Assembly: GCF_009734185.1 (NCBI RefSeq)
Contig: NZ_CP046393.1
Coordinates: 1,294,501-1,358,500 of the forward strand
DNA: 64,000 bases
Reading direction: 5' to 3'
Source of the DNA: Commensalibacter melissae
GTDB taxonomy: Bacteria > Pseudomonadota > Alphaproteobacteria > Acetobacterales > Acetobacteraceae
Shown here: piece after piece, positions 9,106-18,973 of the stretch
Layout of the letters: each line of letters opens with the position of its first letter
Position numbering within the stretch: the first letter of the stretch is position 1
The notes under the pieces: model-generated
What the model saw: the letters and a program-made list of their open reading frames with translations, nothing else
Told to the model about the DNA's origin: nothing
Database searches by the model: none
Translations under genes and position numbers: made by a program

Positions 9106-10470
9106 ATGGTGCATAATAACGATAATCTTGATAAAACCAGTTTATTCAGTGGAATGAAACGTATGGTCAATTCTACCCGGGCGGTGGGGGGAATTGCCGC
9201 ACGGTTGGCTGGTGAAAAAATGGGAATACCGATTAACAAAGCTTCCCATGCAGAAGAGTTGAAAAACATTCTTGGGAATCTCAAGGGCCCCATGATGAAG
9301 GTGGCGCAATTAATCAGTACCATTCCCAATATCCTGCCTGATGAATATGCCGATGAATTGGCACAGTTACAATCAAATGCCCCTCCGATGGGATGGTCTT
9401 TCGTCCGTCGTCGCATGAGGGGAGAATTGGGTCCGAACTGGGAAACCGCTTTTGACGAATTTTCACATGAAGCTGTCGCCGCAGCCAGTCTTGGTCAAGT
9501 CCACAAGGCAAAATTGCACGATGGAAGGGAAGTTGCCTGTAAATTACAATATCCCGACATGATTAGCACTGTTGAATCAGACCTCAAGCAACTTCGTCTA
9601 TTAATTGCTTTATACCATCGATTGGACAATGCAATTAAACAGGATGAGGTTTACAAAGAACTTGTTACACGTTTACAGGAAGAGCTGGATTATAAAAGAG
9701 AAGCGGCCAATTTAAGACTTTTCTCCTATATGCTCAAAAATAATGACACAACAGTTATACCAAATGTAATTGAAAATCTTTCCACTGAACGTCTTATAAC
9801 CATGGATTGGATAGAGGGAAAGAATCTAAGATCCCTGATCACACCTGAATTAGATCAGGCTCATAGGAACAATATTGCCCGCGCACTCTTTAAAGCCTGG
9901 TATATTCCTTTTTATCAATATGGTGTCATTCATGGTGACCCGCATATGGGAAATTTTCTTATCAATCATCAAAATCAACTGTGTCTTCTTGATTTCGGTT
10001 CGATACGAATTTTTCAGGGTAAATTTGTCAAGGGTGTTATTGATCTTTGCCGTGCCGTAGAAACTAACAATGAGGAATTAGCCTATCAGGCCTATACCTC
10101 ATGGGGATTTAAAAATATTTCCAAAGAGACAATGACTGTTCTAAATGAATGGGCAAGTTTTCTCTATGCCCCCCTTACCCAGGATAAAGACCGTTATATA
10201 CAAGATGATACAGATCCGGATTTGGGACGTAAATTGGCCAATAAAGTACATAAAGGGCTTCAACAGGCTGGGGGAGTGACACCACCACGAGAATTTGTTC
10301 TGGTTGATCGTTCTGCGATAGGACTTGGAAGTTTATTTACAAGATTAAATGCAAAACTAAACTGGCATCAATTATTTCAGGAAATCATTGCAGATTTTGA
10401 TGTTGACAAACTGGATCAAGAACAAGAAAAGGCAATAGAATTGGCCCGTGTTCCTCCCCCTTTGGAATAA
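9106..10470 (+). CDS. ABC1/ADCK (UbiB-like) atypical kinase
   Basis: 454 aa member of the UbiB/COQ8/AarF family, atypical kinases or ATPases linked to quinone biosynthesis and membrane lipid handling. The family KxGQ motif reads KVAQ at 65-68. An Ala-rich loop AAASLGQVH, VACKLQYPD with the nucleotide-binding Lys, the catalytic loop VIHGDPHMGNF and the metal motif LLDFGSIR follow. No C-terminal transmembrane pair is seen, so it is not classical UbiB. It abuts pepF with no spacer and ends at a strong hairpin terminator. Confidence 0.85.
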   Translation: MVHNNDNLDKTSLFSGMKRMVNSTRAVGGIAARLAGEKMGIPINKASHAEELKNILGNLKGPMMKVAQLISTIPNILPDEYADELAQLQSNAPPMGWSFVRRRMRGELGPNWETAFDEFSHEAVAAASLGQVHKAKLHDGREVACKLQYPDMISTVESDLKQLRLLIALYHRLDNAIKQDEVYKELVTRLQEELDYKREAANLRLFSYMLKNNDTTVIPNVIENLSTERLITMDWIEGKNLRSLITPELDQAHRNNIARALFKAWYIPFYQYGVIHGDPHMGNFLINHQNQLCLLDFGSIRIFQGKFVKGVIDLCRAVETNNEELAYQAYTSWGFKNISKETMTVLNEWASFLYAPLTQDKDRYIQDDTDPDLGRKLANKVHKGLQQAGGVTPPREFVLVDRSAIGLGSLFTRLNAKLNWHQLFQEIIADFDVDKLDQEQEKAIELARVPPPLE

Positions 10471-10519
10471 AATAACGGCTACAGTGATTTAGTATGGAAA
10501 ATTTGCTAGATTACTGTAG

Positions 10520-10575
10520 ATATCAGGCAGTTAAAAGATTTAATACAAACCTTTAACTGCCTGATATAATTTTTT
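10520..10575 (+). terminator. Rho-independent terminator overlapping the xylB stop
   Basis: The arms at 10520-10536 and 10551-10567 form a stem of about 16-17 bp (ATATCAGGCAGTTAAA paired with its complement), followed on the plus strand by AATTTTTT. It ends the pepF-kinase unit. The right arm and loop lie inside the last codons of xylB on the other strand. A second, weaker hairpin (CTACAGTGAT at 10479-10488 with ATTACTGTAG at 10510-10519) lies just before it and could serve xylB. Confidence 0.8.
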
Positions 10576-12000
10576 GAATTTTTGATATTTTTCTTGATAT
10601 TGCGCACTGACAGATTGATTGGGAACATAGGTTGCCTGTATGGAAGATTCTGGCAATAAATCTCCAAATGCTACATTTGGATGACAACTCAACATTGCCA
10701 ATCTTGCGGCACCCAATGCTGGCCCCACATCTCCACCTTCACGATATTGCAACGTTTCTCCTGTAATATCAGCCAGCAATTGACGCCAAAAAGAGCTTCT
10801 TGCCCCTCCGCCAATCAAACTGATATGGTCTGGCCTTAAACCCGTGGCATGTAAAACTTCCATACCCTCCGCCAATCCAAAACTTACCCCCTCTATTACT
10901 GCCTTGGCTATATCCTTCCGATCATGTTGATGAGTTAAGCCAAACAACATTCCATTTGCCTGGGGATTATTATGAGGCGTTCGCTCACCCGAAAGATAGG
11001 GAAGAAAAATAACGGATGATGGAATTGAAGAGGCCTGTCCTGCCATTTCCAACAATTTAGGCACTGTCTGAATTCCCATAATCCGAGCAGCCCAATCCAA
11101 ACAGGAAGAAGCACTCAGCATAACAGACATTAGATGCCAGGTGTTCGGCAATGCATGACAGAAACTGTGAACAGCCTGTTTACAATTATTCAAAAACCCA
11201 TCACTCGCGACAAAATATACCCCGGATGTTCCCAAAGAAAGCATAGCCTGACCTTTTCGCCAGATACCAACCCCAATTGCTCCAACGGCATTATCACCAC
11301 CACCGGCAATAACCGAAGCTTTTGAAGTCATTCCCCATCGTTGCGCTAATTCAGGTTTAACCGTTCCGGTTGCCTGATTGCCTTCAAACAATTGAGGCAT
11401 ATTTTTTCGCGTCAACCCACATGCCTTTAATAAATCATCATTCCATTGACGATTTTTGACATCAAGCCACATAGTTCCAGATGCATCAGACATATCAGAT
11501 GCATAAATTCCCGTTATCAACCAGCGAAGATAATCCTTGGGTAATAGGACTTTATCAATTTGTTGATATACTTCCGGCTCATGTTTGCGAACCCAAGCTA
11601 TCTTGGGTGCGGTAAAACCAGGCATCAGTATATTGCCTGTTATCTCTCTTGAATTTTGTACATTCTCCTCAATTTCATTACACTCCCGATAACTACGCCC
11701 ATCATTCCATAAAATAGCAGATCGCAATATTTTACCATTTTTATCCAGCAAAACTGCCCCATGCATTTGACCCGTCAACCCTATCGCTTTTACATCTTTC
11801 AAGGAATATTGACTCGATAGTGACAAAAAAACCTTGTCTGTCGCCTCCCACCAATCAATTGGATTTTGTTCTGACCAAAGGGGGTAGGGACGATAAACTT
11901 TCAGTTTTTCAGTATGGCTGGCGACAATCTGATGGTTATCATTCAATAAAATACCTTTAATACCTGATGTTCCAAGGTCAATCCCGATATACATAACCAT
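10540..12000 (-). CDS. xylB: Xylulokinase
   Basis: 486 aa FGGY-family sugar kinase that phosphorylates D-xylulose to xylulose 5-phosphate for the pentose phosphate pathway. It has the N-terminal phosphate loop IDLGTSGIKG, TGQMHGAVLLD with the substrate-binding residues, GGGDNAVGAIGVG, and the C-terminal ADITGETLQYREGGDVGPALGAARLA typical of XylB. Length matches the family. No pentose transporter or isomerase is next to it. It lies 36 bases after a Sel1-repeat gene on the same strand and its 3' end doubles as part of a terminator for the facing gene. Confidence 0.92.
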   Translation of the reverse strand: MVMYIGIDLGTSGIKGILLNDNHQIVASHTEKLKVYRPYPLWSEQNPIDWWEATDKVFLSLSSQYSLKDVKAIGLTGQMHGAVLLDKNGKILRSAILWNDGRSYRECNEIEENVQNSREITGNILMPGFTAPKIAWVRKHEPEVYQQIDKVLLPKDYLRWLITGIYASDMSDASGTMWLDVKNRQWNDDLLKACGLTRKNMPQLFEGNQATGTVKPELAQRWGMTSKASVIAGGGDNAVGAIGVGIWRKGQAMLSLGTSGVYFVASDGFLNNCKQAVHSFCHALPNTWHLMSVMLSASSCLDWAARIMGIQTVPKLLEMAGQASSIPSSVIFLPYLSGERTPHNNPQANGMLFGLTHQHDRKDIAKAVIEGVSFGLAEGMEVLHATGLRPDHISLIGGGARSSFWRQLLADITGETLQYREGGDVGPALGAARLAMLSCHPNVAFGDLLPESSIQATYVPNQSVSAQYQEKYQKFKKLYQAVKGLY

Positions 12001-12036
12001 CCTTTATAATGAAATATAATACAAAAATAATATCAC

Positions 12037-14004
12037 TTATTTGACTGTTCCAAGCGTGACGCAGGAATTTGAAAATCCTTTATTGCAACTTTCATTCAAA
12101 AGTTTTTTAGCCTTTCCCTTATTCTTTGGAAAATCCTTACCAGACAGAAAAGCCATTCCAAGATTATACATGGCCTGGGCATTCCCTTCCTTAACAGAAT
12201 TTTGCAAATAATATTCTGCCTTGCCAATATCCTTCTTAACATCCTGTCCAGTCAGATATATCTGTCCCAAAAGACGGGCCGCTTCGGAATTTCCATTACT
12301 AGCCAAGATATCAAATAGTTTAATTGCCTCAGATACGTCCTTTTTTGTACCAACCCCCTTATAATACATCTTGGCAAGAATGAATTGGGAATCTAGATCT
12401 CCTGCCGCAGTGCCTTGCATATAATATTGGAAAGCCTGACTGTCATCTTTTTGAACCCCCAATCCATTTTCATAAAGTTGACCCAGATTATAATAAGCCT
12501 TTACTTTTCCCTGTTCAGCCGCCTCCTTAAACCAATAAATGGCCTTGGAGTAGTTCTTGTCAATCTGATCATTATTTTTATATAATTCTGCCAAAACAAA
12601 CTGGGTTTGTGCATCTCCCTGATTTGCACCCTTTTGATAGTATAGAATGGCCTTATTGATATCCCTTTTCACCCCTTGACCTGTTTCATACATCAAACCT
12701 AGAGTATAGATCGCATGAATATTATTTTGCGCTTCAGCCTTTTCAAACCAGAATTTGGCCTGATCATAATTTTTTTCTATGAAAAATCCCTGTTCATATA
12801 ATTTACCCAGATAGAATTGCGCCTGAGCGTTCCCCTGTATTGCAGATTTTTTATACCAATCAACAGCTGCTGACGGGTCTTTCGGAATTCCGCTGCCTTT
12901 TTCATACATAGTGGCCAATTGAAATTGTGCCTTACTATCTCCTGCCTGTGCCGCTTTTTTAAAAAGGTCAAAGGCTTTCTGAAAATCCTTGTTAACCCCT
13001 CTTCCTTCTAGATATAATTCCCCCAGGGCATAAATGGCGTCATTATTTCCGGAATTGACCGCCATGTTGAACCAGTTCAGTGCCTTGGAATAATCCTGGG
13101 AAACAATTTTTCCCTCTTCATACAAAATCGCCAATTTATATTGTGCTTCCGAATATCCTTTTTCAGCAGCCTGCTGCAATAAAGATAATGCCAATTGCGA
13201 ATTTGGATTAACCCCTTTACCCACCATATACATCATTGCGAGATTGTATTGAGCTGTCACATTCTTTTTCGAGGCTTTTTCATACCAATAAAGAGCCTTG
13301 GAATATTCTTTATCAACCCCAGTCCCGTTTTCATACATATTGCCAAGTTTATATTGGGCGTCAGCATAACCTTTATAGGCGGCCTGTTCAAAACATCGTT
13401 GAGCCAATTTCGGACTTTTTGTAATATATTTCCCTTCCAGATAAAGATTTCCAAGAAAATACAAGGCATGAATATTTCCCTGATCAGCAGATTTTTTGAT
13501 CAGTTCTATACCTTTAGTTACATTTCTATCATTTCCCTCAAGATAAATGATACCCAATTGATACTGCGCATTTGTCTCCCCCTTATCTGCAGCGGTTTGA
13601 TACCAGCGAATTGCACGTGAAAGATCTTTTTTTACCCCCTTGCCATTCTTGTACATATTGCCAAGTACATATTGGGCCTTTACATATCCGTGACGGGCTG
13701 CCTTGCGATATAACTGAATAGCTTTTTGATAATTCTGCTCGGTGTTTTCGCCATATTCATACATCACACCCAGCATATATTGAGCCTCGACATTTCCCGC
13801 CTCAGCTGATTGCTCAAAATATTCACGTGCTTTTTTATAGTTCTGAGACGTACCCTCACCCTGCATATAAAGATTTGCACGATTAAATTGTGCCTCAATA
13901 AATCCCTGACGAATCGTTTTATAGAAACAAATGCACAAAAACACAAAAATTATGCAAATTACTGCTGCACTTTTACCGATAAAGGCAATCTTAGATCTGG
14001 ACAT
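12037..14004 (-). CDS. Membrane-anchored Sel1-repeat protein, 17 repeats
   Basis: 655 aa: one N-terminal hydrophobic anchor (about 7-28, with little before it) and then an almost unbroken array of 17 complete Sel1-like repeats of about 36 residues (pattern AQYxLGxMYxxGxGVxKDxxKAxxWYxKAAxxGN), ending in a partial eighteenth. Such solenoids are protein-protein scaffolds; family members act in envelope signalling, polysaccharide export or host interaction. The array probably faces the periplasm. No enzymatic domain is seen. Its upstream neighbour is a paralogue with 11 repeats. Confidence 0.88.
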   Translation of the reverse strand: MSRSKIAFIGKSAAVICIIFVFLCICFYKTIRQGFIEAQFNRANLYMQGEGTSQNYKKAREYFEQSAEAGNVEAQYMLGVMYEYGENTEQNYQKAIQLYRKAARHGYVKAQYVLGNMYKNGKGVKKDLSRAIRWYQTAADKGETNAQYQLGIIYLEGNDRNVTKGIELIKKSADQGNIHALYFLGNLYLEGKYITKSPKLAQRCFEQAAYKGYADAQYKLGNMYENGTGVDKEYSKALYWYEKASKKNVTAQYNLAMMYMVGKGVNPNSQLALSLLQQAAEKGYSEAQYKLAILYEEGKIVSQDYSKALNWFNMAVNSGNNDAIYALGELYLEGRGVNKDFQKAFDLFKKAAQAGDSKAQFQLATMYEKGSGIPKDPSAAVDWYKKSAIQGNAQAQFYLGKLYEQGFFIEKNYDQAKFWFEKAEAQNNIHAIYTLGLMYETGQGVKRDINKAILYYQKGANQGDAQTQFVLAELYKNNDQIDKNYSKAIYWFKEAAEQGKVKAYYNLGQLYENGLGVQKDDSQAFQYYMQGTAAGDLDSQFILAKMYYKGVGTKKDVSEAIKLFDILASNGNSEAARLLGQIYLTGQDVKKDIGKAEYYLQNSVKEGNAQAMYNLGMAFLSGKDFPKNKGKAKKLLNESCNKGFSNSCVTLGTVK

Positions 14005-14156
14005 AAACCCAACAATAACAAAAAAGAAAATGAATTAAGGCTGAATTATAAAGAATTTAATCGATAAAATAAACTTAACAAATCAATTTATTAAAGGCTC
14101 GGATTCCGCTTTATCTCATCTTGAAACCTGATAATGAAATATACCAGTTACAGATA

Positions 14157-15455
14157 TCATGTTTCGCTTAATCGAATTAGCTCCATCCCTTTTTGATGAT
14201 CGTGAGGTATTCCTCTTCCCTCTAGATACATTTTTCCAAGGATTAACTGTGATTTTTTATGATTTTGATCGGCAGCTTTTTGAAACCATGCCGCAGCCTT
14301 ATGATTATCCTGGATAACACCATCTCCCTTATAATACATGACCCCCAAATTAAATTGAGCCAAAACATAACCTTGTTCCGCAGCTTTTTTAAAATAATCA
14401 TAGGCCTTTTGAAGATTTATTCTTGATGTCTTTCCAGTTAAATAAAGATATCCCAAATTATATTGAGCATTCATATCATTTTGATCGGCTGCCTGTTCAT
14501 ACCAATACACGGCTTTGTCAATATTCTGAAGGACACCCTTACCCTCCTCATACATTTGTCCAAGCATGAATTGCGCCTTGACGTAACCCTGCATCGCGGC
14601 CTTGTTATAAAAGCTGAAAGCCCTCTTATAATCTAATTCGACCGTATTTCCAGTAAAGTACAGATTGGCTACAAAATATTGTGCCTCAACGTCATCCTGA
14701 TAGGCGGCTTTCTCAAAATATCCTCTGGCTTTATTAGTATTTTTTTCTCCACCTTCACCATTCCAATACATCAAAGCTAGATTATATTCCGCTTTACGAT
14801 CTCCCTGATTAGCAGACAGTTCAAAATATTCACGTGCTTTTTCAAGATCCCTCGAAACACCTTGACCATTCATATAGATGAACGCCAGATTAGTTTTTGC
14901 CTCCATATTACCTTTTTGGGCGGCCTGTTCGAAATAAACTCTTGCTTTACTATAATCCTTATCAACACCCTTACCATCAAGATAGATTAAACCTAGATTG
15001 AATAAAGCCTCACCCTCACCCTGACGGGCGGCCATTAAAAAATATTCATTGGCCTTTTGATAATTTTGCTCTACAATTTGGGCATCCATATAAATCTGCC
15101 CCAATATCATCATTGCCTTTGTATTACCTTTTTGGGCCGCAATTTCAAACAATTCAAAAGCTTTTTCAACGTCAGCTTTGACACCCAAACCCTCGTAATA
15201 AATTATAGCCTTATACAAAATACCTTGCGCATATCCCGATGCAGCAGCTTTTTCAAAATATTCCAAGGCTTGTTTGTAATTTTGTGAAACACCATCCCCG
15301 TTAAAATACATTAAACCTATATCAACAGGATTGTTTCGTATTGCAGGTGAAGTTTCAATTTGTATCCGATGATTTTTTTTATTATTGGATTTATTGATTA
15401 TATAAAATAATGCAATGAAACCTGTACATAAAAGAATAATTATAAAAAAAATCAT
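14157..15455 (-). CDS. Membrane-anchored Sel1-repeat protein, 11 repeats
   Basis: 432 aa: an N-terminal transmembrane helix (about 2-20) and a polar linker, then about 11 Sel1-like repeats of 36 residues. The repeats resemble those of the 17-repeat protein 152 bases downstream, so the two look like tandem paralogues of different array length. The anchor is at the very N-terminus with basic residues after it, so orientation is uncertain. Function is unknown. The 152-base gap shows no clear hairpin, so cotranscription is possible. Confidence 0.87.
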   Translation of the reverse strand: MIFFIIILLCTGFIALFYIINKSNNKKNHRIQIETSPAIRNNPVDIGLMYFNGDGVSQNYKQALEYFEKAAASGYAQGILYKAIIYYEGLGVKADVEKAFELFEIAAQKGNTKAMMILGQIYMDAQIVEQNYQKANEYFLMAARQGEGEALFNLGLIYLDGKGVDKDYSKARVYFEQAAQKGNMEAKTNLAFIYMNGQGVSRDLEKAREYFELSANQGDRKAEYNLALMYWNGEGGEKNTNKARGYFEKAAYQDDVEAQYFVANLYFTGNTVELDYKRAFSFYNKAAMQGYVKAQFMLGQMYEEGKGVLQNIDKAVYWYEQAADQNDMNAQYNLGYLYLTGKTSRINLQKAYDYFKKAAEQGYVLAQFNLGVMYYKGDGVIQDNHKAAAWFQKAADQNHKKSQLILGKMYLEGRGIPHDHQKGMELIRLSET

Positions 15456-15646
15456 ATGAACCCTATCGATTCAAATTGAATGTTTAGATCCAAAATAATT
15501 CTGAAAACGAAGATAATCAATAGTAAAATTAGTTATTTATAATTCGAAAATACTTGTTCACACTAAATTAATACTTGCCTCTTATTCAGTAACAACTTTA
15601 TATTTCCTATAAATCATCCAATTTGAATTTTTAAGAAAATTTGATC

Positions 15647-16090
15647 ATGAAAAACATTAAACCAATTTCTCTTGAAGATTGTCTTCCTCTCAGACAGAAA
15701 GTCTTATGGCCTTCATTAACAGTGGAGGAATGTATTGACCCAGAAGATCAATATTCAAAACATGTTGGATATATTCTTGATAACCAGGTTATCAGCTGTT
15801 TTTCCATTTATCCAAAATTGCAAAACAATTATCAAATTCGTAAATTTGCAACTTCCCCCTCTTTTCAAAGAAAAGGTATTGGGACAAAACTTTTCACAAC
15901 TGTTCTTAATGATCTGAAACAAAAGAAAATTGAATTTGTGACGCTGAATGCAAGAATAACCGCGGTTGAATTTTATAAAAAATTTGATTTTTATTTGTCC
16001 GGAAAAAAATTCATTAAAAAAAATATACCATTTATTCCAATGCAAATCGCATTGAAAGATTTTAATTTTAAATATAATTCAATTGAATAA
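15647..16090 (+). CDS. GNAT family N-acetyltransferase
   Basis: 147 aa from the ATG at 15647; a TTG two codons earlier is also in frame. The acetyl-CoA pyrophosphate loop reads FQRKGIGTKLF (about 70-80) after beta-4 IRKFATSP, followed by FVTLNARITAVEFYKKFDF, the usual C-terminal half of the fold. The substrate is unknown. It stands alone between the Sel1 genes and tRNA-Ser, and is AT-rich. Confidence 0.82.
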   Translation: MKNIKPISLEDCLPLRQKVLWPSLTVEECIDPEDQYSKHVGYILDNQVISCFSIYPKLQNNYQIRKFATSPSFQRKGIGTKLFTTVLNDLKQKKIEFVTLNARITAVEFYKKFDFYLSGKKFIKKNIPFIPMQIALKDFNFKYNSIE

Positions 16091-16134
16091 TTATTCTAAA
16101 GATATACAACTATACAGGATAAAAATTTATTGAA

Positions 16135-16225
16135 TGGCGGAGAAGGTGGGATTCGAACCCACGGTACGCTATTCACGCACGGCGGTTTTCAAGACCGCTG
16201 CCTTAAACCACTCGGCCACCTCTCC
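16135..16225 (-). tRNA. tRNA-Ser(TGA)
   Basis: 91 nt including an encoded CCA. The acceptor stem GGAGAGG pairs with CTTCTCC (one G-U), discriminator G. The anticodon stem GCGGT/ACCGC encloses loop CTTGAAA, with anticodon TGA at 16189-16191 on this strand, reading UCA codons. The long variable arm (GTGCGTGAATAGCGTAC) and the T-arm with GGTTCGAATCC confirm a class II serine tRNA. No integrated element or attachment duplication is seen beside it. Confidence 0.97.
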
Positions 16226-16410
16226 GACTTATGAAAACTTCATATATGATTTAACGTGGATTTGGCAAGCATTTTTTTTACTTTTATTAATAAAACTGAT
16301 TTTAAAAATGAAATATCATTATAAGATTAATTTGTTTAGATTAATAATAAAATAAAACATTAAATCGTCAAATCTTTGATAGAGTGACAAACATATCAGG
16401 TATTTCTTGA

Positions 16411-17385
16411 TTATGTCTTATAAACCTTCTTTTTATCGGATATTTTATTACAATATTGGGCAATGATCGCAATTACAAATAGCTGAATTTGATGAAAAAT
16501 CATTAAAGGCAATATTATCATTCCCACCATTGAGGGAGGCAATAACACGTTTGCAATTGGAACCCCGGAAGCTAGAGATTTTTTTGATCCACAAAATACA
16601 ATGCTGATTTGGTCCTGCCAACAAAATTTAAAAAGTTTCGATAGCAAAAAAGAAATTATTAAAATTGAATCTAGTAAAACCACGTCAATTAAAATCAGTT
16701 TCATAAACTGATACAAGGATAATTTGTACCATAAACCTATATTCACTGCCTGACTAAAAGCTGTATAAACAACGATCAGGATTGACCCACGATCAGAACA
16801 GGATAAAAGACGGGAATTTTTTAATGCCCATTCCCTTATCCACGGCTGCAGGATCTGTCCCATGATAAAGGGTAATAACAATTGGTAAACTATGTTAAGA
16901 TTATCTCTTGAAAAAATAGCCTGATGATGATTTGAAAATATTGATCCAACCAAAAAAGGAGTTATGAAAATTCCCAGAATATTTGAGGCAGTAGCTGAAC
17001 ATATTGCAGCTGGCACATTTCCTTTTGCGATTGATGTAAATGCAATTGACGATTGTACTGTAGATGGTAAACAGCATAAAAAAAGAATGCCCATCCATAA
17101 GTCAGGCAATAACATTTTTGGGAATAAATAATGCAAGCCTAATCCCAGTATAGGAAAAATGACAAACGTACATGCAAAAATTAGTAAATGTAATCTCCAG
17201 TGAAAAATACCCTCAATCACTGCTTGACGAGATAACCTTGCACCTTGCAAAAAAAACATAAGAGCAATGGCTATTACAGCCAGATTGTTAAAAAAAAGAA
17301 CACCCGAACCATGACATGGAAAAAAGCTTGCCATTGCAACGGTCATTAATAGTAAAATTAAAAACGGGTCCAGATATTTCGGCAT
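16411..17385 (-). CDS. Bile acid:sodium symporter (SBF-like, YfeH type) family transporter
   Basis: 324 aa and about 10 membrane helices. The pattern LMFFLQGARLSRQAV, LCCLPSTVQSSIAFTSIAKGN and SATASNILGIFITP, plus FCGSKKSLASGVPIANVLLP near 265-285, matches the SBF-like/YfeH branch of the BASS superfamily. These are secondary transporters, often sodium-coupled, for organic anions; the substrate here is unknown. It is separated from tRNA-Ser by 185 AT-rich bases and is divergent from the secreted hypothetical. Confidence 0.85.
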   Translation of the reverse strand: MPKYLDPFLILLLMTVAMASFFPCHGSGVLFFNNLAVIAIALMFFLQGARLSRQAVIEGIFHWRLHLLIFACTFVIFPILGLGLHYLFPKMLLPDLWMGILFLCCLPSTVQSSIAFTSIAKGNVPAAICSATASNILGIFITPFLVGSIFSNHHQAIFSRDNLNIVYQLLLPFIMGQILQPWIREWALKNSRLLSCSDRGSILIVVYTAFSQAVNIGLWYKLSLYQFMKLILIDVVLLDSILIISFLLSKLFKFCWQDQISIVFCGSKKSLASGVPIANVLLPPSMVGMIILPLMIFHQIQLFVIAIIAQYCNKISDKKKVYKT

Positions 17386-17508
17386 TGAAAATCCTTAATC
17401 TTTTAGTTTTGATCCAAATCATTATCCAACTATTATAATTTTCAATCTTTTGTAAATAACCCTTTAATATCTTTCTTAATATCGATATAGTTTAATTCTT
17501 TTTTGAAA

Positions 17509-18483
17509 ATGAAAAATGTTTCTATGGTTATGAGTATATTTTTAAAGTCTTTGCCTTTTTTCGTGCTGATGCTTATTTATTCACTATTTAATAATGCAGT
17601 AGCTTTCGCTTCTGTAACTTGGCATTCATACTGTTCAAATATATCATCAGACACTGTTGATCATCATATCAATTCTTTACAAGTTACTAATTATACTGTC
17701 AAAATTCCGGATAATTCCAATGTTTTCCTGAATAGCAAACAGTTAATGGTAAACCAGAGCGGTAAAACCTTGTCCAAAGATCAGTTGCAAAGAGTTACCA
17801 ATATCACATCGACCGGATTGTTGACCGTATTTCTGAAATATCAAATCAATTCCTGTAACAAAAATTACTATACTGATTCTATTACACCTATATTAAAACA
17901 ACTTAAACAAAACGAACAACTTACCATTATATGGCGAAACATTTTAATAAAAAATTTAAACAATGCCTACAAAGCTGATGAAATACGGTTGCAAGTTCAA
18001 AATATCGCTGACAATGTAAATTTGAAACTGTTTTTTTCAGGTCTGAATGAAATAAACCCCTCTCAAAAATCAAACCTTTTCCTTCCAAGAGAAGGCATTT
18101 TGAATCTGAATACCCCTTCAAAATATTATCCCCTAATTTTAGCCGCCGCGAGTGGCAATAATGAGGATAAATTTTATGACCTGTCATTACCATTAAAAAT
18201 CAATAACTTAATGATGCAGAACAATTTAACCCATATTACTGCGTATGGAAACGCCTTACTTGACCGAGAGCTCAACTTCCAATCGGCAAAAGGTAAAATC
18301 ACTGTAAGCAATATGGAAAAATTGATTGCAAACAGTGGTTCTACCCGTATAAATAATCTAAAGACAGCATTGATTTTGGCTAAATTTGCCGGACGTTCTG
18401 TCGGAAACAATAATCTTGAATGGGATATAAACTGGCAGGGAAATCTGTTCAAGGTTAATAATGTTCCCATTCCCGTATGGTAA
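17509..18483 (+). CDS. Secreted or periplasmic protein of unknown function
   Basis: 324 aa from the ATG at 17509 (an in-frame TTG lies two codons earlier). The first 30 residues form a hydrophobic signal ending near NAVAFA. The rest is polar, Asn-rich and beta-like, with Cys in YCSN and NSCNKNY that could form a disulfide. No named domain is recognised; the layout loosely recalls the alphaproteobacterial DUF2125 proteins, but I could not confirm this. It is monocistronic, with DUF805 facing it. Confidence 0.65.
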   Translation: MKNVSMVMSIFLKSLPFFVLMLIYSLFNNAVAFASVTWHSYCSNISSDTVDHHINSLQVTNYTVKIPDNSNVFLNSKQLMVNQSGKTLSKDQLQRVTNITSTGLLTVFLKYQINSCNKNYYTDSITPILKQLKQNEQLTIIWRNILIKNLNNAYKADEIRLQVQNIADNVNLKLFFSGLNEINPSQKSNLFLPREGILNLNTPSKYYPLILAAASGNNEDKFYDLSLPLKINNLMMQNNLTHITAYGNALLDRELNFQSAKGKITVSNMEKLIANSGSTRINNLKTALILAKFAGRSVGNNNLEWDINWQGNLFKVNNVPIPVW

Positions 18484-18502
18484 TTTAAACAAAGAATATG
18501 AA

Positions 18503-18958
18503 TTAAACAGTAACCTGATTAATGGGCTTGATACCATACCGATTATTTTCTGAACCGGGAAAACTTGCTATAACAAGAAAAATAATCTGAATTAAAAAAT
18601 TGAGGTATAGATAGGGTAAGGGAATAATCATCAACAAAACCCACCAACCTGACAAATTAAGATCATGCAGGCGACGTATGAACAGCACAAATGATGGAAA
18701 GATCGTTAATAAAAAATATATTAAAAAAAATAGATGAATATCATAATAATAATAATGAAAAGTCACTCTGTAAATCAAATGAAAATATTCATCTATACAA
18801 AATAAAAAATATAGAATTAGACTATTTAAAACTGCAAAACACCAAAAACCTGATCTGCTTGTCCTGCCACTGAAATAAAAATAATGAAGTATAGCATCCC
18901 ACCAATTCGATATAAAAATTGAAATCACCCGACCCAATCGAATATTATGCATCTTCAT
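18503..18958 (-). CDS. DUF805 inner-membrane protein
   Basis: 151 aa with three to four membrane helices. The DUF805 signature is clear: YFYFSGRTSRSGFWCF near 25, FIRRLHDLNLSGWW near 95, and a terminal GSENNRYGIKP. Family members are small membrane proteins of unknown role (YhaH/YiiR type). It lies 15 bases after the CopD-like gene on the same strand, so the two are likely cotranscribed. Confidence 0.85.
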   Translation of the reverse strand: MKMHNIRLGRVISIFISNWWDAILHYFYFSGRTSRSGFWCFAVLNSLILYFLFCIDEYFHLIYRVTFHYYYYDIHLFFLIYFLLTIFPSFVLFIRRLHDLNLSGWWVLLMIIPLPYLYLNFLIQIIFLVIASFPGSENNRYGIKPINQVTV

Positions 18959-18973
18959 TATTTTATTTATTTC

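Noticed and set aside
9102-9416. 104-aa minus-strand frame opposite the ABC1-kinase start
   Set aside because: Entirely antisense to a well-supported gene and lacks any recognisable domain.
12037-15455. Periodic 108-base structure as a CRISPR or minisatellite
   Set aside because: The periodicity is the coding of 36-residue Sel1 repeats; DNA copies are diverged and in frame.
16230-16244. TATGAA-AAC-TTCATA beside tRNA-Ser as an attachment site
   Set aside because: No copy of the tRNA 3' end or integrase gene is found nearby; it is a short AT-rich repeat.
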